DNA of 64,000 bases from Rhodoferax lithotrophicus (lineage in GTDB: Bacteria > Pseudomonadota > Gammaproteobacteria > Burkholderiales > Burkholderiaceae_C), in NCBI RefSeq assembly GCF_019973615.1, contig NZ_AP024238.1, positions 2,046,001-2,110,000 of the forward strand. Direction: 5' to 3'. How positions within the stretch are numbered: the stretch's first letter is position 1; each line of letters starts with the position of its first letter. The notes under the pieces are model-generated. The model did no database searches. It was not told the DNA's origin and worked only from the letters and a program-made list of their open reading frames with translations. Made by a program: the position numbers and the translations under genes. This document shows positions 9,943 to 19,487 of this stretch, piece after piece.

Positions 9943-11109
9943 ATGACCTTGCTCCATATCTCCAGCCAGTTTGATGCCGGTGCCATTGATGTGGTGAGTC
10001 TGCTAGACCCGCAAGACATTCAGCTCAACATCCGCCACGACAACGCCAGCGATTTTGCCCAGTGGTTTTACTTCTGCTTGCACGGGGCGGCTGGTGTGCC
10101 GGTGCGCCTGCGGTTTTTGAATGCGGGCCAAAGTGCCTATCCCAAGGGTTGGGATGGCTACCGGATAGCCTGCAGCTACGACCACCAGAATTGGTTTCGC
10201 ACGGATACCGGGTTTGACGGCCAGGTCATGACGGTGGACTTCATACCCCAGAGCAACAGTGTCTACTTCGCCTACTTTGAGCCGTATTCGTACGAACGGC
10301 ATCTGGATTTGATCGGCTCTGCGGCCAGTTCGGCACATGTGACGCTGGAGCGCCTGGGCAGCACACTGGACGGTCGGGACATGACGCTGTTGCGCATCAC
10401 CCACGCCCAAAGCGCGATACCGCTGGCACAGAAAAAGAAGATCTGGCTGATGGCCCGCCAGCATCCTGGTGAATCGATGGCCGAGTGGTTTGTTGAGGGT
10501 TTTCTGGAGCGCCTGCTGGACGATGCGGATCCGGTCGCACGGGTGTTGCTGGATCAATGTGTGTTCCACGTTGTACCCAACATGAACCCCGACGGTGCGG
10601 TGCGTGGCAACCTGCGCACCAACGCAGCCGGGACCAACCTGAACCGCGAATGGACCGCGCCCAGCCTGGAGAAATCGCCTGAGGTGTATTGGGTGCGTCA
10701 GAAAATGCTGGCGGTTGGTGTTGATTTGAACTTGGATGCCCACGGTGACGAAGGCTTGCCTTACAACTTTGTTGCCGGCACCGAAGACACGCCGGGTTAT
10801 AGCCCGCGTATCGCAGCTCTGGAAGAGGCCTTCAAAGCCAGCTGGCTGGCGGCCAGCCCGGATTTTCAGACGGAATACGGTTACCCGCGCGGCAAACACG
10901 GCGAAGCCAACATGACCCTGGCCACCAACTGGATCGGTCAGCAGTTTGACTGCTTGGCCTTCACGATAGAGATGCCGTTCAAGGACAACGCCCATTGGCC
11001 TGATTCACACGTGGGTTGGAACGGCGAGCGCTCCAAGCACCTGGGCGGCAGCGTTTTGCTGCCAGTGTGGGCGGTGCTTGATCGTCTGCGTGGTTGGTCT
11101 GGCCAATAG
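9943..11109 (+). CDS. M14-family zinc carboxypeptidase (cytosolic carboxypeptidase-like)
   Basis: A 388-residue protein with an N-terminal beta-rich domain (about residues 1-125, with a WFYFCLHG stretch typical of cytosolic carboxypeptidases) and a C-terminal M14 peptidase domain. Zinc ligands are visible in RQHPGESMAEW (HxxE) and in NLDAHGDE, and NPDG and TNAAGTNLNREW are family substrate-binding motifs. No signal peptide is seen, so it should act in the cytoplasm. The frame is open to 9817, but AGGAG at 9929-9933 marks the ATG at 9943. The physiological substrate is unknown. Confidence 0.88.
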   Translation: MTLLHISSQFDAGAIDVVSLLDPQDIQLNIRHDNASDFAQWFYFCLHGAAGVPVRLRFLNAGQSAYPKGWDGYRIACSYDHQNWFRTDTGFDGQVMTVDFIPQSNSVYFAYFEPYSYERHLDLIGSAASSAHVTLERLGSTLDGRDMTLLRITHAQSAIPLAQKKKIWLMARQHPGESMAEWFVEGFLERLLDDADPVARVLLDQCVFHVVPNMNPDGAVRGNLRTNAAGTNLNREWTAPSLEKSPEVYWVRQKMLAVGVDLNLDAHGDEGLPYNFVAGTEDTPGYSPRIAALEEAFKASWLAASPDFQTEYGYPRGKHGEANMTLATNWIGQQFDCLAFTIEMPFKDNAHWPDSHVGWNGERSKHLGGSVLLPVWAVLDRLRGWSGQ

Positions 11110-11114
11110 ATGTT

Positions 11115-11170
11115 ACTATTTTGATAGCTGCTTGCGCTTGTTTCACAAGGACTTGAAGCCTATTTTTCTT
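11115..11170. repeat. dispersed intergenic repeat, copy 2
   Basis: Contains ATAGCTGCTTGCGCTTGT at 11124-11141, the best-preserved core of the dispersed family here, followed by a diverged right arm ending GAAGCCTATTTTT. It lies between the peptidase and nitronate monooxygenase genes. Confidence 0.8.
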
Positions 11171-11190
11171 TGATGAGTGAGGAGGACACC

Positions 11191-12144
11191 ATGACCCGAC
11201 TGCCTGCCCGGTTAAGCAAGCTGCCTTTTCCTGTGATTGGCTCGCCCATGTTCATCATCAGCAATCCGAAATTGGTGATCGCCCAGTGCATCGCTGGTGT
11301 AGTGGGCTCTATGCCAGCGCTGAACGCACGGCCAGCTGAGCAACTGGAAGCGTGGTTGATCGAGATCACCGAAGCCCTGGCGACCCACAACGCAGCTCAC
11401 CCTGAGCAGCCCGCCGCCCCGTTTGCCATCAACCAGATCGTGCACAAAAGTAATGACCGGCTGGAACACGACATGGCGCTGTGTGTCAAGTACAAGGTGC
11501 CGATCATCATCACCAGTCTGGGTGCACGCGAAGACATCAACGCAGCGGCGCACAGTTACGGTGGTGTGGTGCTGCACGATGTCATCAACAACAAGCACGC
11601 CCACAAGGCGGTAGAGAAGGGGGCCGATGGCCTGATCGCCGTGGCGGCGGGTGCTGGCGGCCATGCCGGGGTGAAGAGCCCGTTTGCCCTGGTGCAGGAA
11701 ATTCGCCAGTGGTTTGATGGCCCGCTGGCCCTGAGTGGCTCGATTGCCAGCGGTGGCGCGGTGCTGGCAGCACAAGCCATGGGTGCCGACTTTGCCTATA
11801 TTGGCTCCGCCTTTATTGCCACCCACGAGGCCCGTGCAGCAGAGGCCTACAAGCAGGCGGTGGTGGACAGCAATTCGGATGACATTGTCTATAGCAACCT
11901 GTTCACCGGGGTACACGGCAACTATCTGGCCTGCAGTATCCGCGCCGCGGGCCTGGACCCGGAGCATTTGCCTGAGAGTGATCCGGGGCAAATGAATTTT
12001 GGCAGTGACAAGTCAAAAGCCTGGAAGGATATCTGGGGATGTGGTCAAGGCATTGGCCTCATCACCGAGGTGCAAAGCACCGCGGATTTGGTGGCGCGGC
12101 TCAAACGGGAATATGCCGCGGCGCGGCAGCGCTTGCTCGCTTAA
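11191..12144 (+). CDS. nitronate monooxygenase (2-nitropropane dioxygenase family)
   Basis: A 317-residue FMN-dependent TIM-barrel enzyme of the nitronate monooxygenase family: N-terminal GSPMFIISNPKLVIAQCIAGVVGSMP, central LIAVAAGAGGHAG (phosphate and catalytic region), and SGSIASGGAVLAAQAMGADFAYIGSAF. It should oxidise nitronates or act on a related small substrate. GGAGG at 11181-11185 selects the ATG at 11191 over an upstream in-frame ATG at 11170. It converges with the MarR gene; the two stops share TTAA. Confidence 0.88.
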   Translation: MTRLPARLSKLPFPVIGSPMFIISNPKLVIAQCIAGVVGSMPALNARPAEQLEAWLIEITEALATHNAAHPEQPAAPFAINQIVHKSNDRLEHDMALCVKYKVPIIITSLGAREDINAAAHSYGGVVLHDVINNKHAHKAVEKGADGLIAVAAGAGGHAGVKSPFALVQEIRQWFDGPLALSGSIASGGAVLAAQAMGADFAYIGSAFIATHEARAAEAYKQAVVDSNSDDIVYSNLFTGVHGNYLACSIRAAGLDPEHLPESDPGQMNFGSDKSKAWKDIWGCGQGIGLITEVQSTADLVARLKREYAAARQRLLA

Positions 12145-12617
12145 TTTTCTTTTTTCCCGGCCTCACTGGGCACCCGGCTGAAGTCTTTGCTTTCGCTGAC
12201 CAGCAAGTTGAGCAAACGCATGAATTCGATCTGATCGATTGGGCTCAAGGGTTCCAGAATACGCTGCTGGGCACGTTCCATACACGGAATCACGTCTTGC
12301 AACAACTTCTCCCCCTCTTGCGTCAATTCCAGTAGCCGCACGCGCCGGTCTTGTGGCGACACCTGGCGGGTGATCAAGCCGCGTGCCTCCAGTCGATCCA
12401 CCACGCTGGCGGTGTTGGAGGTGTCCAGCGCGATCAGGCCCGCCAGCGTGCGCTGATCCGTGCCAGGGTGGTTGTGCACGGTTTGCAACACCGCGTACTG
12501 CACCGGTGTCATGCCGAATTCTTGCGCTTCCTGGTGAAAGATGCCCACCGCAATTTGCTGCAGTCGGCGGATGGCATGGCCTGGAATCTGGTCGACGTGT
12601 ACGGCAGTTGGGATCAT
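12141..12617 (-). CDS. MarR family transcriptional regulator
   Basis: A 158-residue winged-helix regulator: GMTPVQYAVLQTVHNHPGTDQRTLAGLIALDTSNTASVVDRLEARGLITR is the MarR helix-turn-helix and wing, followed by SPQDRRVRLLELTQEG. It is divergent from the 3-hydroxybenzoate cluster, so it is the likely local repressor, with an aromatic pathway acid as inducer. The frame is open to 12704; the ATG at 12617 gives the usual MarR length, whereas longer starts would place the coding region over the operator at 12677-12700. Confidence 0.9.
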   Translation of the reverse strand: MIPTAVHVDQIPGHAIRRLQQIAVGIFHQEAQEFGMTPVQYAVLQTVHNHPGTDQRTLAGLIALDTSNTASVVDRLEARGLITRQVSPQDRRVRLLELTQEGEKLLQDVIPCMERAQQRILEPLSPIDQIEFMRLLNLLVSESKDFSRVPSEAGKKEN

Positions 12618-12676
12618 GATTTTTTCTTCAAGTTTAGGGAATACCCTGATTTGTGGGTTGAATTTTATCATTACAC

Positions 12677-12700
12677 TTATCATCAGTACACTGATAATCA
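12677..12700. promoter_or_regulatory. candidate MarR operator
   Basis: ATCAGT-AC-ACTGAT at 12682-12695 is a perfect 6-bp inverted repeat, and with the flanking bases 9 of 11 positions match across the dyad. It lies in the spacer between the MarR gene and the hydroxylase, as expected for a site controlling both. Confidence 0.6.
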
Positions 12701-12753
12701 GCATGCTAAGTTCTGATGTATCGCAAGTCTTTTAATCCAGAGGAGTCCTCCGT

Positions 12754-13956
12754 ATGACCGAGCAAGCAATAGATTTACCCGTTTTGGTGGCTGGTGGTGG
12801 CATTGGTGGCCTGGCCGCTGCTTTGGCCTTGGTGCGCCAGGGTTTCAAGGTGCAGGTGTTTGAGCAGGCTGCAGAAATTGGCGAAATTGGTGCTGGCATC
12901 CAGCTCGGCCCTAATGCTTTTCATGCCTTTGATGCGCTGGGGGTGGGGGATAAAGCGCGGGCTCGGGCGGTCTACACCGACTACATGGTCATGCACGATG
13001 CGATTGATGAATACCAGGTGGGCAAAATCCCGACCGGTGAAGCATTTCTAAAACGCTTTGGCAACCCCTATGCCGTGATTCACCGGGTGGATGTGCACTT
13101 GTCGTTGCTTGAAGGGGCGCAAGAAACCGGCAAGGTGGAATTTCACACCAGCACCCGTATTGAGCGCGTGGAACAATCCGAGGGCAGCGTGACGGTGTAT
13201 GACCAGAATGGCAAGGCCTGGACGGGGCAAGCACTGATTGGTGCCGATGGCGGCAAATCCGTGGTGCGCAAGCAGTATGTGAATGACCCGCCGCGCATCA
13301 CCGGCCATGTGGTGTACCGCTCGGTGATTGACAAAAAAGACTTTCCTGAAAACCTGCAATGGAACGCCGCCAGCATCTGGGTTGGCCCCAAATGTCACCT
13401 GGTGCACTACCCGCTGCGCGGGGGCGAGCAGTACAACGTGGTGGTTACCTTCCACAGCCGCCAGCAGGAAGAGTGGGGTGTCACCGAGGGCAGCAAGGAA
13501 GAAGTGCAAAGCTACTTCACCGACATCTGCCCGAAAGCCCGCCAGTTGATCGACCTGCCCAAGAGCTGGAAACGCTGGGCCACCGCTGACCGCGAGCCGA
13601 TTGGCACCTGGGTGTTTGGCCGCGCTACCATTTTGGGCGATGCCGCGCACCCCACTACCCAGTACATGGCGCAAGGGGCGTGTATGGCGCTGGAAGATGC
13701 GGTCACGCTGGGGGAAGCCCTGCGCGTGAATGGTAATGACTGGACCAAGGCCCTGGCGCTGTACCAGCGCTCCCGCGTGGCGCGTACTGCCCGCATCGTG
13801 CTCTCGGGGCGTGAAATGGGTCGTCTCTACCACGCTGCTGGCGTGGAGCGGCTGGTGCGTAACAGCTTGTGGAAAGGCCGCACGCCTGAGCGTTTTTATG
13901 ACGCGATGGAATGGCTGTATGGCTGGAATGTGGGCAACTGTCTGGCCAGCGATTGA
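12754..13956 (+). CDS. 3-hydroxybenzoate 6-hydroxylase (FAD monooxygenase)
   Basis: A 400-residue class A flavoprotein monooxygenase: GGGIGGLAAALAL (FAD-binding, about residues 12-24), IGADGGKSVVR (DG motif) and GDAAHPTTQYMAQGACMALEDA (second FAD motif). It hydroxylates 3-hydroxybenzoate to gentisate using NAD(P)H and oxygen. The assignment over salicylate hydroxylase rests on the downstream gentisate dioxygenase, fumarylpyruvate hydrolase and maleylpyruvate isomerase, as in mhb and similar clusters. Salicylate 5-hydroxylases that also feed gentisate are multicomponent, which argues for the 3-hydroxybenzoate route. AGAGGAG precedes the start. Confidence 0.87.
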   Translation: MTEQAIDLPVLVAGGGIGGLAAALALVRQGFKVQVFEQAAEIGEIGAGIQLGPNAFHAFDALGVGDKARARAVYTDYMVMHDAIDEYQVGKIPTGEAFLKRFGNPYAVIHRVDVHLSLLEGAQETGKVEFHTSTRIERVEQSEGSVTVYDQNGKAWTGQALIGADGGKSVVRKQYVNDPPRITGHVVYRSVIDKKDFPENLQWNAASIWVGPKCHLVHYPLRGGEQYNVVVTFHSRQQEEWGVTEGSKEEVQSYFTDICPKARQLIDLPKSWKRWATADREPIGTWVFGRATILGDAAHPTTQYMAQGACMALEDAVTLGEALRVNGNDWTKALALYQRSRVARTARIVLSGREMGRLYHAAGVERLVRNSLWKGRTPERFYDAMEWLYGWNVGNCLASD

Positions 13957-13985
13957 GCATTAACCTAGGATTAAAGGAACACACC

Positions 13986-15023
13986 ATGAATGAATTAGGC
14001 CGCCTGGAAGATCTGCCGCAGGACTACCGTGATGATCTGACACAACTCAATCTGGTGCCTTTGTGGCCCAGCTTGCGCGCGGTGTTGCCGCCGCACGTTC
14101 CGGCGCGTAAAACGCAACCAACGTTATGGTCCTACGCCACTTTGCGCCCCTTGTTGCTGCGCGCCGGTGAACTGACCCCGATGGAAAAGGCCGAACGCCG
14201 TGTCCTGGTGTTGGCCAACCCTGGCCATGGTCTGGAAAAAATGCAGGCCAGCGCCGCCATGTACCTGGGCATGCAGTTGCTGCTGCCAGGCGAATGGGCC
14301 CCATCCCACAAACACACTCCCAATGCGGTGCGCATGATTGTGGAAGGTGAGGGTGCCTGGACCACGGTGGACGGCGAAAAGTGCCCTATGGCGCGGGGGG
14401 ACTTGATCCTGACCCCTACCGGGCTGTGGCACGAGCATGGCCATGACGGTGACCAGCCGGTGGTCTGGCTGGATGTGCTGGATTTGCCCATTGTGTATTT
14501 TCTGGAAGCCTCCTACGTCACCGAAGGCCAGCGTCAGGAGCAAAAAACCAGCCGCGGTGACCGTGCCTGGACACGTGCAGGTGTGGTGCCTAGCCCGGTG
14601 TTCGAGCGCACCAACAAGCGTAACCCGGTGTTGCGTTACCCCTGGGCGGATGCCCGTGCCGCTTTGTTGTCCTTGGCCGAAGACCAACCCGAACTGGAGT
14701 CGGTGCAGGTCACGTATATCAACCCTGAAACCGGCGGGGATGCCGAAAACATCTTGGGTTTTTATGCCTTGATGTTGCGCCCTGGCCAGACATTGACCTT
14801 GCCGGCACGTTCACCTGCACAGGTGTTCCATCTGATTGAAGGCCGTGTAGCGGCCAAGATCGTGGACAGTACATTTATCCTGGCTGAGGCTGACACCTGC
14901 TGCGCTCCGGGCTATGAAAAAGTGAGCTTGACGAACCAACTGGCTGACAAACCGTCTTTTGTTTTCATCGCTGACGAATCTCCCCTGCACCGCAAGCTCG
15001 GTGTGTACGAAAACCGCGGTTAA
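13986..15023 (+). CDS. gentisate 1,2-dioxygenase
   Basis: A 345-residue bicupin ring-cleaving dioxygenase: the first cupin has [16 protein letters not shown] and WHEHGHD (iron-ligand His residues), and a second cupin occupies the C-terminal half. It opens gentisate to maleylpyruvate with Fe(II) and oxygen. AAAGGA lies before the ATG at 13986; the open frame upstream overlaps the hydroxylase and is not used. It is the second gene of the catabolic operon, 29 bp after the hydroxylase. Confidence 0.93.
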   Translation: MNELGRLEDLPQDYRDDLTQLNLVPLWPSLRAVLPPHVPARKTQPTLWSYATLRPLLLRAGELTPMEKAERRVLVLANPGHGLEKMQASAAMYLGMQLLLPGEWAPSHKHTPNAVRMIVEGEGAWTTVDGEKCPMARGDLILTPTGLWHEHGHDGDQPVVWLDVLDLPIVYFLEASYVTEGQRQEQKTSRGDRAWTRAGVVPSPVFERTNKRNPVLRYPWADARAALLSLAEDQPELESVQVTYINPETGGDAENILGFYALMLRPGQTLTLPARSPAQVFHLIEGRVAAKIVDSTFILAEADTCCAPGYEKVSLTNQLADKPSFVFIADESPLHRKLGVYENRG

Positions 15024-15048
15024 GCGCCCACCCTATTCAAGAAACCCC

Positions 15049-15750
15049 ATGACTTCTTACCTCTGGAACCCTCCCGTTGTTCAATCCCTGCCGGTGCGCG
15101 GCAAGACCGAGCGCTTTCCGATCAACCGCCTGTTTTTTGTTGGCCGCAACTACCATGCTCATGCGGTGGAAATGGGCCGCCCGGTGGACAAGTCGGCCGA
15201 ACGTCCGTTTTACTTCACCAAAGCACCGCAAACCCTGGTGGAGAGTGGTGCCACCATCGCTTATCCGCCCGGCACCGCCAACTACCACTTTGAGATGGAG
15301 ATGGTGGTGGCCATTGGTGCGGCAGGTTTCCGTGTCGCGGCTGAAGATGCCCATCAGCTGATTTACGGCTACGCCGCCGGTCTGGACATGACCCGGCGCG
15401 ATCTGCAACTGGTGGCGCGTGACAAGGGCCGCCCATGGGACTTGGGTAAAGACGTGGAGCAGTCCTCGGTTTGTACAGAAATTGTGCCTATGGAGCAGGT
15501 GGTTATTGCGCAAGGTGCTATCGCTTTGGAAGTGAATGGGCAAACCAAACAGTCTTCCAATGTGGACAAACTGATCTGGAATGTGCGCGAACTCATCGCG
15601 GATCTTTCGCTGTTCTACCACCTGCAACCTGGCGACCTGATCTACACCGGCACACCCGAAGGTGTCGGCCCGGTGGTGGCGGGTGACACCATCACGGGTC
15701 GGGTGGAAGGTGTGGCCGAGGTGGCCTTGACTATCAGCGCGGCTGAATAA
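15049..15750 (+). CDS. fumarylpyruvate hydrolase (FAH family)
   Basis: A 233-residue fumarylacetoacetate-hydrolase fold enzyme: [15 protein letters not shown] near the N-terminus, [20 protein letters not shown] and [18 protein letters not shown]. It splits fumarylpyruvate to fumarate and pyruvate, the last step of the gentisate route with a cis-trans isomerase. The start at 15049 lies 25 bp after the dioxygenase stop; the longer open frame overlaps it. Confidence 0.9.
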   Translation: MTSYLWNPPVVQSLPVRGKTERFPINRLFFVGRNYHAHAVEMGRPVDKSAERPFYFTKAPQTLVESGATIAYPPGTANYHFEMEMVVAIGAAGFRVAAEDAHQLIYGYAAGLDMTRRDLQLVARDKGRPWDLGKDVEQSSVCTEIVPMEQVVIAQGAIALEVNGQTKQSSNVDKLIWNVRELIADLSLFYHLQPGDLIYTGTPEGVGPVVAGDTITGRVEGVAEVALTISAAE

Positions 15751-15757
15751 GCTACCC

Positions 15758-16408
15758 ATGCCCTCCATGAAGCTCTACAACTTCTTTCGCAGCGGTACTT
15801 CGCACCGCTTGCGTATTGCACTCAACCTCAAAGGGTTGACTCCTGACTATGTGGCGGTGGATTTGCGCACCGAACAGCACCTGAAGGATGCCTTCAAAGC
15901 GATCAACCCACAACAGTTGGTGCCCGCACTGGCGCTGGACGATGGCGCGGTGCTGATCCAGTCCCCCGCCATCATCGAGTGGCTGGAAGAAAGTTACCCC
16001 ACACCCGCTTTGTTGCCAGCCTCGCCGCTGGATCGCGCCAGGGTGCGGGCTCTGGCCGCCATCGTCGGGTGTGACATTCACCCCATCAACAACCGGCGTA
16101 TTCTGGAAACCCTGCGCCACCAGTTCAAGGCCGACGAAGCCGCCGTGAATGCCTGGTGTGCCACTTGGATCAGTGCCGGGTTTGATGCGTATGAGGCGCT
16201 GCTGGCGGCAGACCCACAGCGCGGGCGCTTCAGCTTTGGTGATGCACCGACGCTGGCGGATGTGTACCTGATCCCCCAAGTGGAGAGTGCGCGCCGCTTC
16301 AAGGTGGATGTCAGCCGCTGGCCCGCCATCGAAGCCATCGACAAGACCTGTGCTGGGCTGGACGCTTTCCGCCGTGCGGCCCCTGCTGCGCAGCCAGACG
16401 CTGCGTGA
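15758..16408 (+). CDS. maleylpyruvate isomerase (zeta-class glutathione transferase)
   Basis: A 216-residue zeta-class GST: KLYNFFRSGTSHRLRIALN carries the SxxS/C-type glutathione-activating region near residues 10-16, and LVPALALDDGAVLIQSPAIIEWLEE is the thioredoxin-fold cis-Pro and glutathione-binding region. It converts maleylpyruvate to fumarylpyruvate. It starts 7 bp after the hydrolase. An ATG at 15767 (MKLYNFF) is an equally possible start. It is the last enzyme of the pathway block before the transporter. Confidence 0.9.
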   Translation: MPSMKLYNFFRSGTSHRLRIALNLKGLTPDYVAVDLRTEQHLKDAFKAINPQQLVPALALDDGAVLIQSPAIIEWLEESYPTPALLPASPLDRARVRALAAIVGCDIHPINNRRILETLRHQFKADEAAVNAWCATWISAGFDAYEALLAADPQRGRFSFGDAPTLADVYLIPQVESARRFKVDVSRWPAIEAIDKTCAGLDAFRRAAPAAQPDAA

Positions 16409-16445
16409 ATTGCGCAACTTTCAACTGTATTTCTGGAGACATTGC

Positions 16446-17594
16446 ATGATCATCCGTTTCAACGTACTGAAAAGCCTGGTGTTTGCTGCACCACTGGTGT
16501 TGGGCACTGCGGCCGTCCAGGCGCAGACGATCACCCTCAAGTTCGCCCACTTTTTGGCTCCCACCCACAACTTTCACAAAGGTGTGGCGGAGTATTGGTG
16601 CCACGCGATCGAGAAAGACTCAGGAGGCAAGCTCAAATGCCAGATCTATCCGGCACTGCAGCTTGGCGGCACACCCGCCATGCTGCCCGACCAGGTGAAG
16701 AATGGCGTAGCCGATGTGGCCTGGACATCACCGAGCTTTGCCACCGGCCGCTTCCCACGCACCGAAGCCCTGGAATTGCCATTCTCCTTGCCCCCAAGCA
16801 GCCTGGCAGGCACCCGCGCCATGTGGGAGTACACCCAGAAATTCGGCATGGAAGACTACAAAGACTTCAAAGTACTGGCCCTCTTCAGCGGCTCCAACGT
16901 AGTCATCAGCACCGCCAAGAAACCAGTGCTCTCTGCCCAAGACCTCAAAGGACTCAAATTACGCAGCCCATCACGCTACGCCTCCCTGTTTCTGAGCGGC
17001 TTGGGGGGAACCCCGGTGAACATGCCCGTGGCGGCAGTCACCGAAGGCATCTCCAAAGGCGTGATCGACGGGGCCATGGCCCCCTGGGAAGTACTACCCG
17101 CCGTCAAGATTGACGAAGTCACCAAATACCACATGGAAGGCCAGGCCAACCAGCCCGGCTTCACCCAGACACCCTTCGCCGTGCTGATGAACAAGGCCAA
17201 ATACGAAGGACTCACCCCCGAGCTGAAAGCAGTCATCGACAAACACAGCGGCCTGTCCTTGTCGGAAGTCGCCGCCAAAGTCTGGGATGACGGCAGCGAA
17301 GCCGCCAAGAAGAAATTAACCGCACAGGGCAACAAAATCCTCACCATCAAGGATGAAGACTACAACGCCATGAAACCTGCGGGTGCTGCCGTCGAAGCCG
17401 ACTGGATCAAACAAGCCAACGCCAAGGGCCTGGATGGCGCCAAGTTGGCCGCTGAAGTGCATGCACTGGGCAAAAAAATACCAACCCAAATAAACCCGCT
17501 TGTACAGGAGCAGGCACCCCACCTGCCCTCTTGTCGGCCTGCATGCTGCGGCAGCAGGCTGTTTTTAATCTCGAAAGAAATTTGCCATGGCTGA
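16446..17594 (+). CDS. TRAP transporter substrate-binding protein, C-terminus probably shifted
   Basis: A DctP-family periplasmic binding protein with signal peptide (residues 1-26, cleavage near VQAQ), then TITLKFAHFLAP. As the sequence stands the frame runs to 17594 (382 aa) with an unlikely Cys/Pro-rich tail. Removing one A from the A7 run at 17472-17478 gives GKKYQPK and a TAA at 17491-17493 (348 aa), a normal ending. It follows the gentisate enzymes by 37 bp, so the natural ligand may be 3-hydroxybenzoate, gentisate or a related acid. A start further upstream (16287) overlaps the isomerase and is not used. Confidence 0.88.
   Translation: MIIRFNVLKSLVFAAPLVLGTAAVQAQTITLKFAHFLAPTHNFHKGVAEYWCHAIEKDSGGKLKCQIYPALQLGGTPAMLPDQVKNGVADVAWTSPSFATGRFPRTEALELPFSLPPSSLAGTRAMWEYTQKFGMEDYKDFKVLALFSGSNVVISTAKKPVLSAQDLKGLKLRSPSRYASLFLSGLGGTPVNMPVAAVTEGISKGVIDGAMAPWEVLPAVKIDEVTKYHMEGQANQPGFTQTPFAVLMNKAKYEGLTPELKAVIDKHSGLSLSEVAAKVWDDGSEAAKKKLTAQGNKILTIKDEDYNAMKPAGAAVEADWIKQANAKGLDGAKLAAEVHALGKKIPTQINPLVQEQAPHLPSCRPACCGSRLFLISKEICHG
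17536..17566 (+). terminator. hairpin with T-run between dctP-like and dctQ-like genes
   Basis: GCCTGC (17537-17542) pairs with GCAGGC (17554-17559), with internal TGCTGC/GCAGCA pairing possible, followed by T5. It sits just before the small permease and probably lowers expression of the membrane subunits relative to the binding protein. Confidence 0.5.
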
Positions 17595-18126
17595 ACTCTT
17601 ACCCGACGACGACCGCGTCATCCACCCTCAGCGCAAGGGACTGGTGCGCCAGCTTGACAACGTGGTGACCTGGTGGGCGCTGTCTGGTGGCTTCGTCTTT
17701 GTGGCACTGGTGGTGATGTCCATCGTCTCCATCGTCGGGCGCAAACTGTTTTCCTCGCCCATTGAAGGGGATATGGAACTGTTGATGATGGGCGCGGCGA
17801 TTGGCTCGGCCGCCTTTTTGCCGGTGTGTGAAATGCACGACCACCACATCAAGGTCGATGCCCTGACCACCTGGATGAGCCCGCGTGCCCGCGCAGCGCT
17901 GGATGCCCTTGCCCACGCCCTGCTGATGCTGGCCGCGGCAGTCATCACCTGGCGCACGCTGCTCTACACCATCGAATGCCATGAGAACATGGAAGTCTCG
18001 GCCCTCTTGCTGGTGCCGGTCTGGCAACCCGTGGTGTTGATGGTGCCCAGCTTTGCCTTGCTGGCCGCCGCAGCCCTTTACCGGCTGACCGTTTCAACCC
18101 AGCTTGCACTCGGAGCCCAGCCATGA
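17587..18126 (+). CDS. TRAP transporter small permease
   Basis: A 179-residue DctQ-family protein with four hydrophobic segments (about residues 28-50, 62-80, 100-125 and 145-168) and the EGDMELLMM region typical of the small subunit. It joins the large permease in the inner membrane. Its stop overlaps the dctM-like start by ATGA. The frame is intact although both flanking genes carry a length anomaly. Confidence 0.9.
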   Translation: MAELLPDDDRVIHPQRKGLVRQLDNVVTWWALSGGFVFVALVVMSIVSIVGRKLFSSPIEGDMELLMMGAAIGSAAFLPVCEMHDHHIKVDALTTWMSPRARAALDALAHALLMLAAAVITWRTLLYTIECHENMEVSALLLVPVWQPVVLMVPSFALLAAAALYRLTVSTQLALGAQP

Positions 18127-19406
18127 GCGGTATGACCATCGGACTGTTGATCTTTGCCGGCCTGCTCGTCTTGCTGGCCCTGCGCATTCACGTGGGCATC
18201 GGCATGCTGCTGGGTGGCTCGGCCGGGTTCCTGGCCATGAACGGCGGGGACCCGTCCTCACTGCTGTTTACCTTGAACCACCTGGCCTATGCGCGCCTGT
18301 CCAATTACGACCTGGCAGTGATTCCGCTGTTCATGCTGATGGGGCAGTTTGCCACCCACGGTGGCCTGTCCAAATCACTGTTCAAGTTCGCGGCTGCCTT
18401 CATGGGGCATTGGCGCGGTGGACTGGCCATGGCCGCCACTGGTGCCTGTGCCGGTTTTGGGGCCATTTGCGGCTCCTCCCTGGCCACGGCGGCCACCATG
18501 GCCCAGGTGGCTTTGCCTGAGTTACGTGCGCATGGCTATTCCGGGCGCTTGTCCACCGGTACGCTGGCGGCGGCGGGCACGTTGGGCATCATGATTCCGC
18601 CCTCGGTGCCACTGGTGATTTATGCGGTGCTGACGCAGGAGTCGATTGGCAAGCTGTTCATGGCCGCCGTCATCCCGGGTTTGATGGCCATGACCGGTTA
18701 CATGCTGGTGATCCGCATTTTGGTCACGCTTGACCCCAAGGCCGGCCCGGCGGGTGAGAAACACAGCTGGACCGAGCGCCTGACGGCCACGCTGGCGGTG
18801 CTCCCGGTGATGGGGGTGTTTACGGTGGTGATTGTGGGTATCTACGGTGGCTGGGCCAACCCGACCGAGGCGGCCTCGATTGGGGCTGCGGCTTGCGGCA
18901 TCCTGGCCATCATCTCTGGTGGCATGCGCTGGAAGGGTATCAAGGAGAGTCTGATGGGCACGGCTTACGCCACGGCCATGATTTTTATGGTGCTGCTGGG
19001 GGCTGACTTGCTGAATTCGGGCCTGGCGATCACCCAGTTGCCGACCGAACTGGCTGAATGGGTCAAGACCAGTGGGCTGCCACCGATGGCGGTGCTGATC
19101 GCCATTTTGCTGATCTATGTGTTGCTGGGTTGTGTGATGGATTCGCTGGCGATGATTTTGCTGACCATCCCTATTTTTTACCCGATGGTGATGGGGCTGG
19201 ACTTCTTTGGCATGAGTGTGCCCGACAAGTCGGTCTGGTTTGGCATTTTGGCGTTGATGGTGGTGGAGATTGGTCTGGTGCACCCGCCGGTGGGGATGAA
19301 TCTGTTCATTATCCAGAAGCTGGCCAAAGATGTGCCCTACATGGAAACGGCCAAGGGGGGTGATGCCTTTTCTGGCTTCGGACTTCATGCGCATCGGCTT
19401 TTTTGA
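18123..19406 (+). CDS. TRAP transporter large permease, C-terminus shifted
   Basis: A DctM-family permease with about 11 hydrophobic segments, typical GTLGIMIPPSVPLVIYAVLTQESIGKLF and VHPPVGMNLFIIQ motifs. As written the frame stops at 19406 (427 aa). Shortening the G6 run at 19355-19360 and the T6 run at 19399-19404 by one base each restores the expected ending (GVMPFLASDFMRIGFLIAFP then ISLWLVRSM) and a TGA at 19448-19450, giving 441 residues. It completes the PQM transporter of the gentisate cluster. Confidence 0.87.
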   Translation: MSGMTIGLLIFAGLLVLLALRIHVGIGMLLGGSAGFLAMNGGDPSSLLFTLNHLAYARLSNYDLAVIPLFMLMGQFATHGGLSKSLFKFAAAFMGHWRGGLAMAATGACAGFGAICGSSLATAATMAQVALPELRAHGYSGRLSTGTLAAAGTLGIMIPPSVPLVIYAVLTQESIGKLFMAAVIPGLMAMTGYMLVIRILVTLDPKAGPAGEKHSWTERLTATLAVLPVMGVFTVVIVGIYGGWANPTEAASIGAAACGILAIISGGMRWKGIKESLMGTAYATAMIFMVLLGADLLNSGLAITQLPTELAEWVKTSGLPPMAVLIAILLIYVLLGCVMDSLAMILLTIPIFYPMVMGLDFFGMSVPDKSVWFGILALMVVEIGLVHPPVGMNLFIIQKLAKDVPYMETAKGGDAFSGFGLHAHRLF

Positions 19407-19487
19407 TCGCGTTTCCGGCCATCTCTTTGTGGCTGGTGCGGTCGATGTGATGTATCTCCCATTTATTGAATGATCAAGGAAGTCCAC

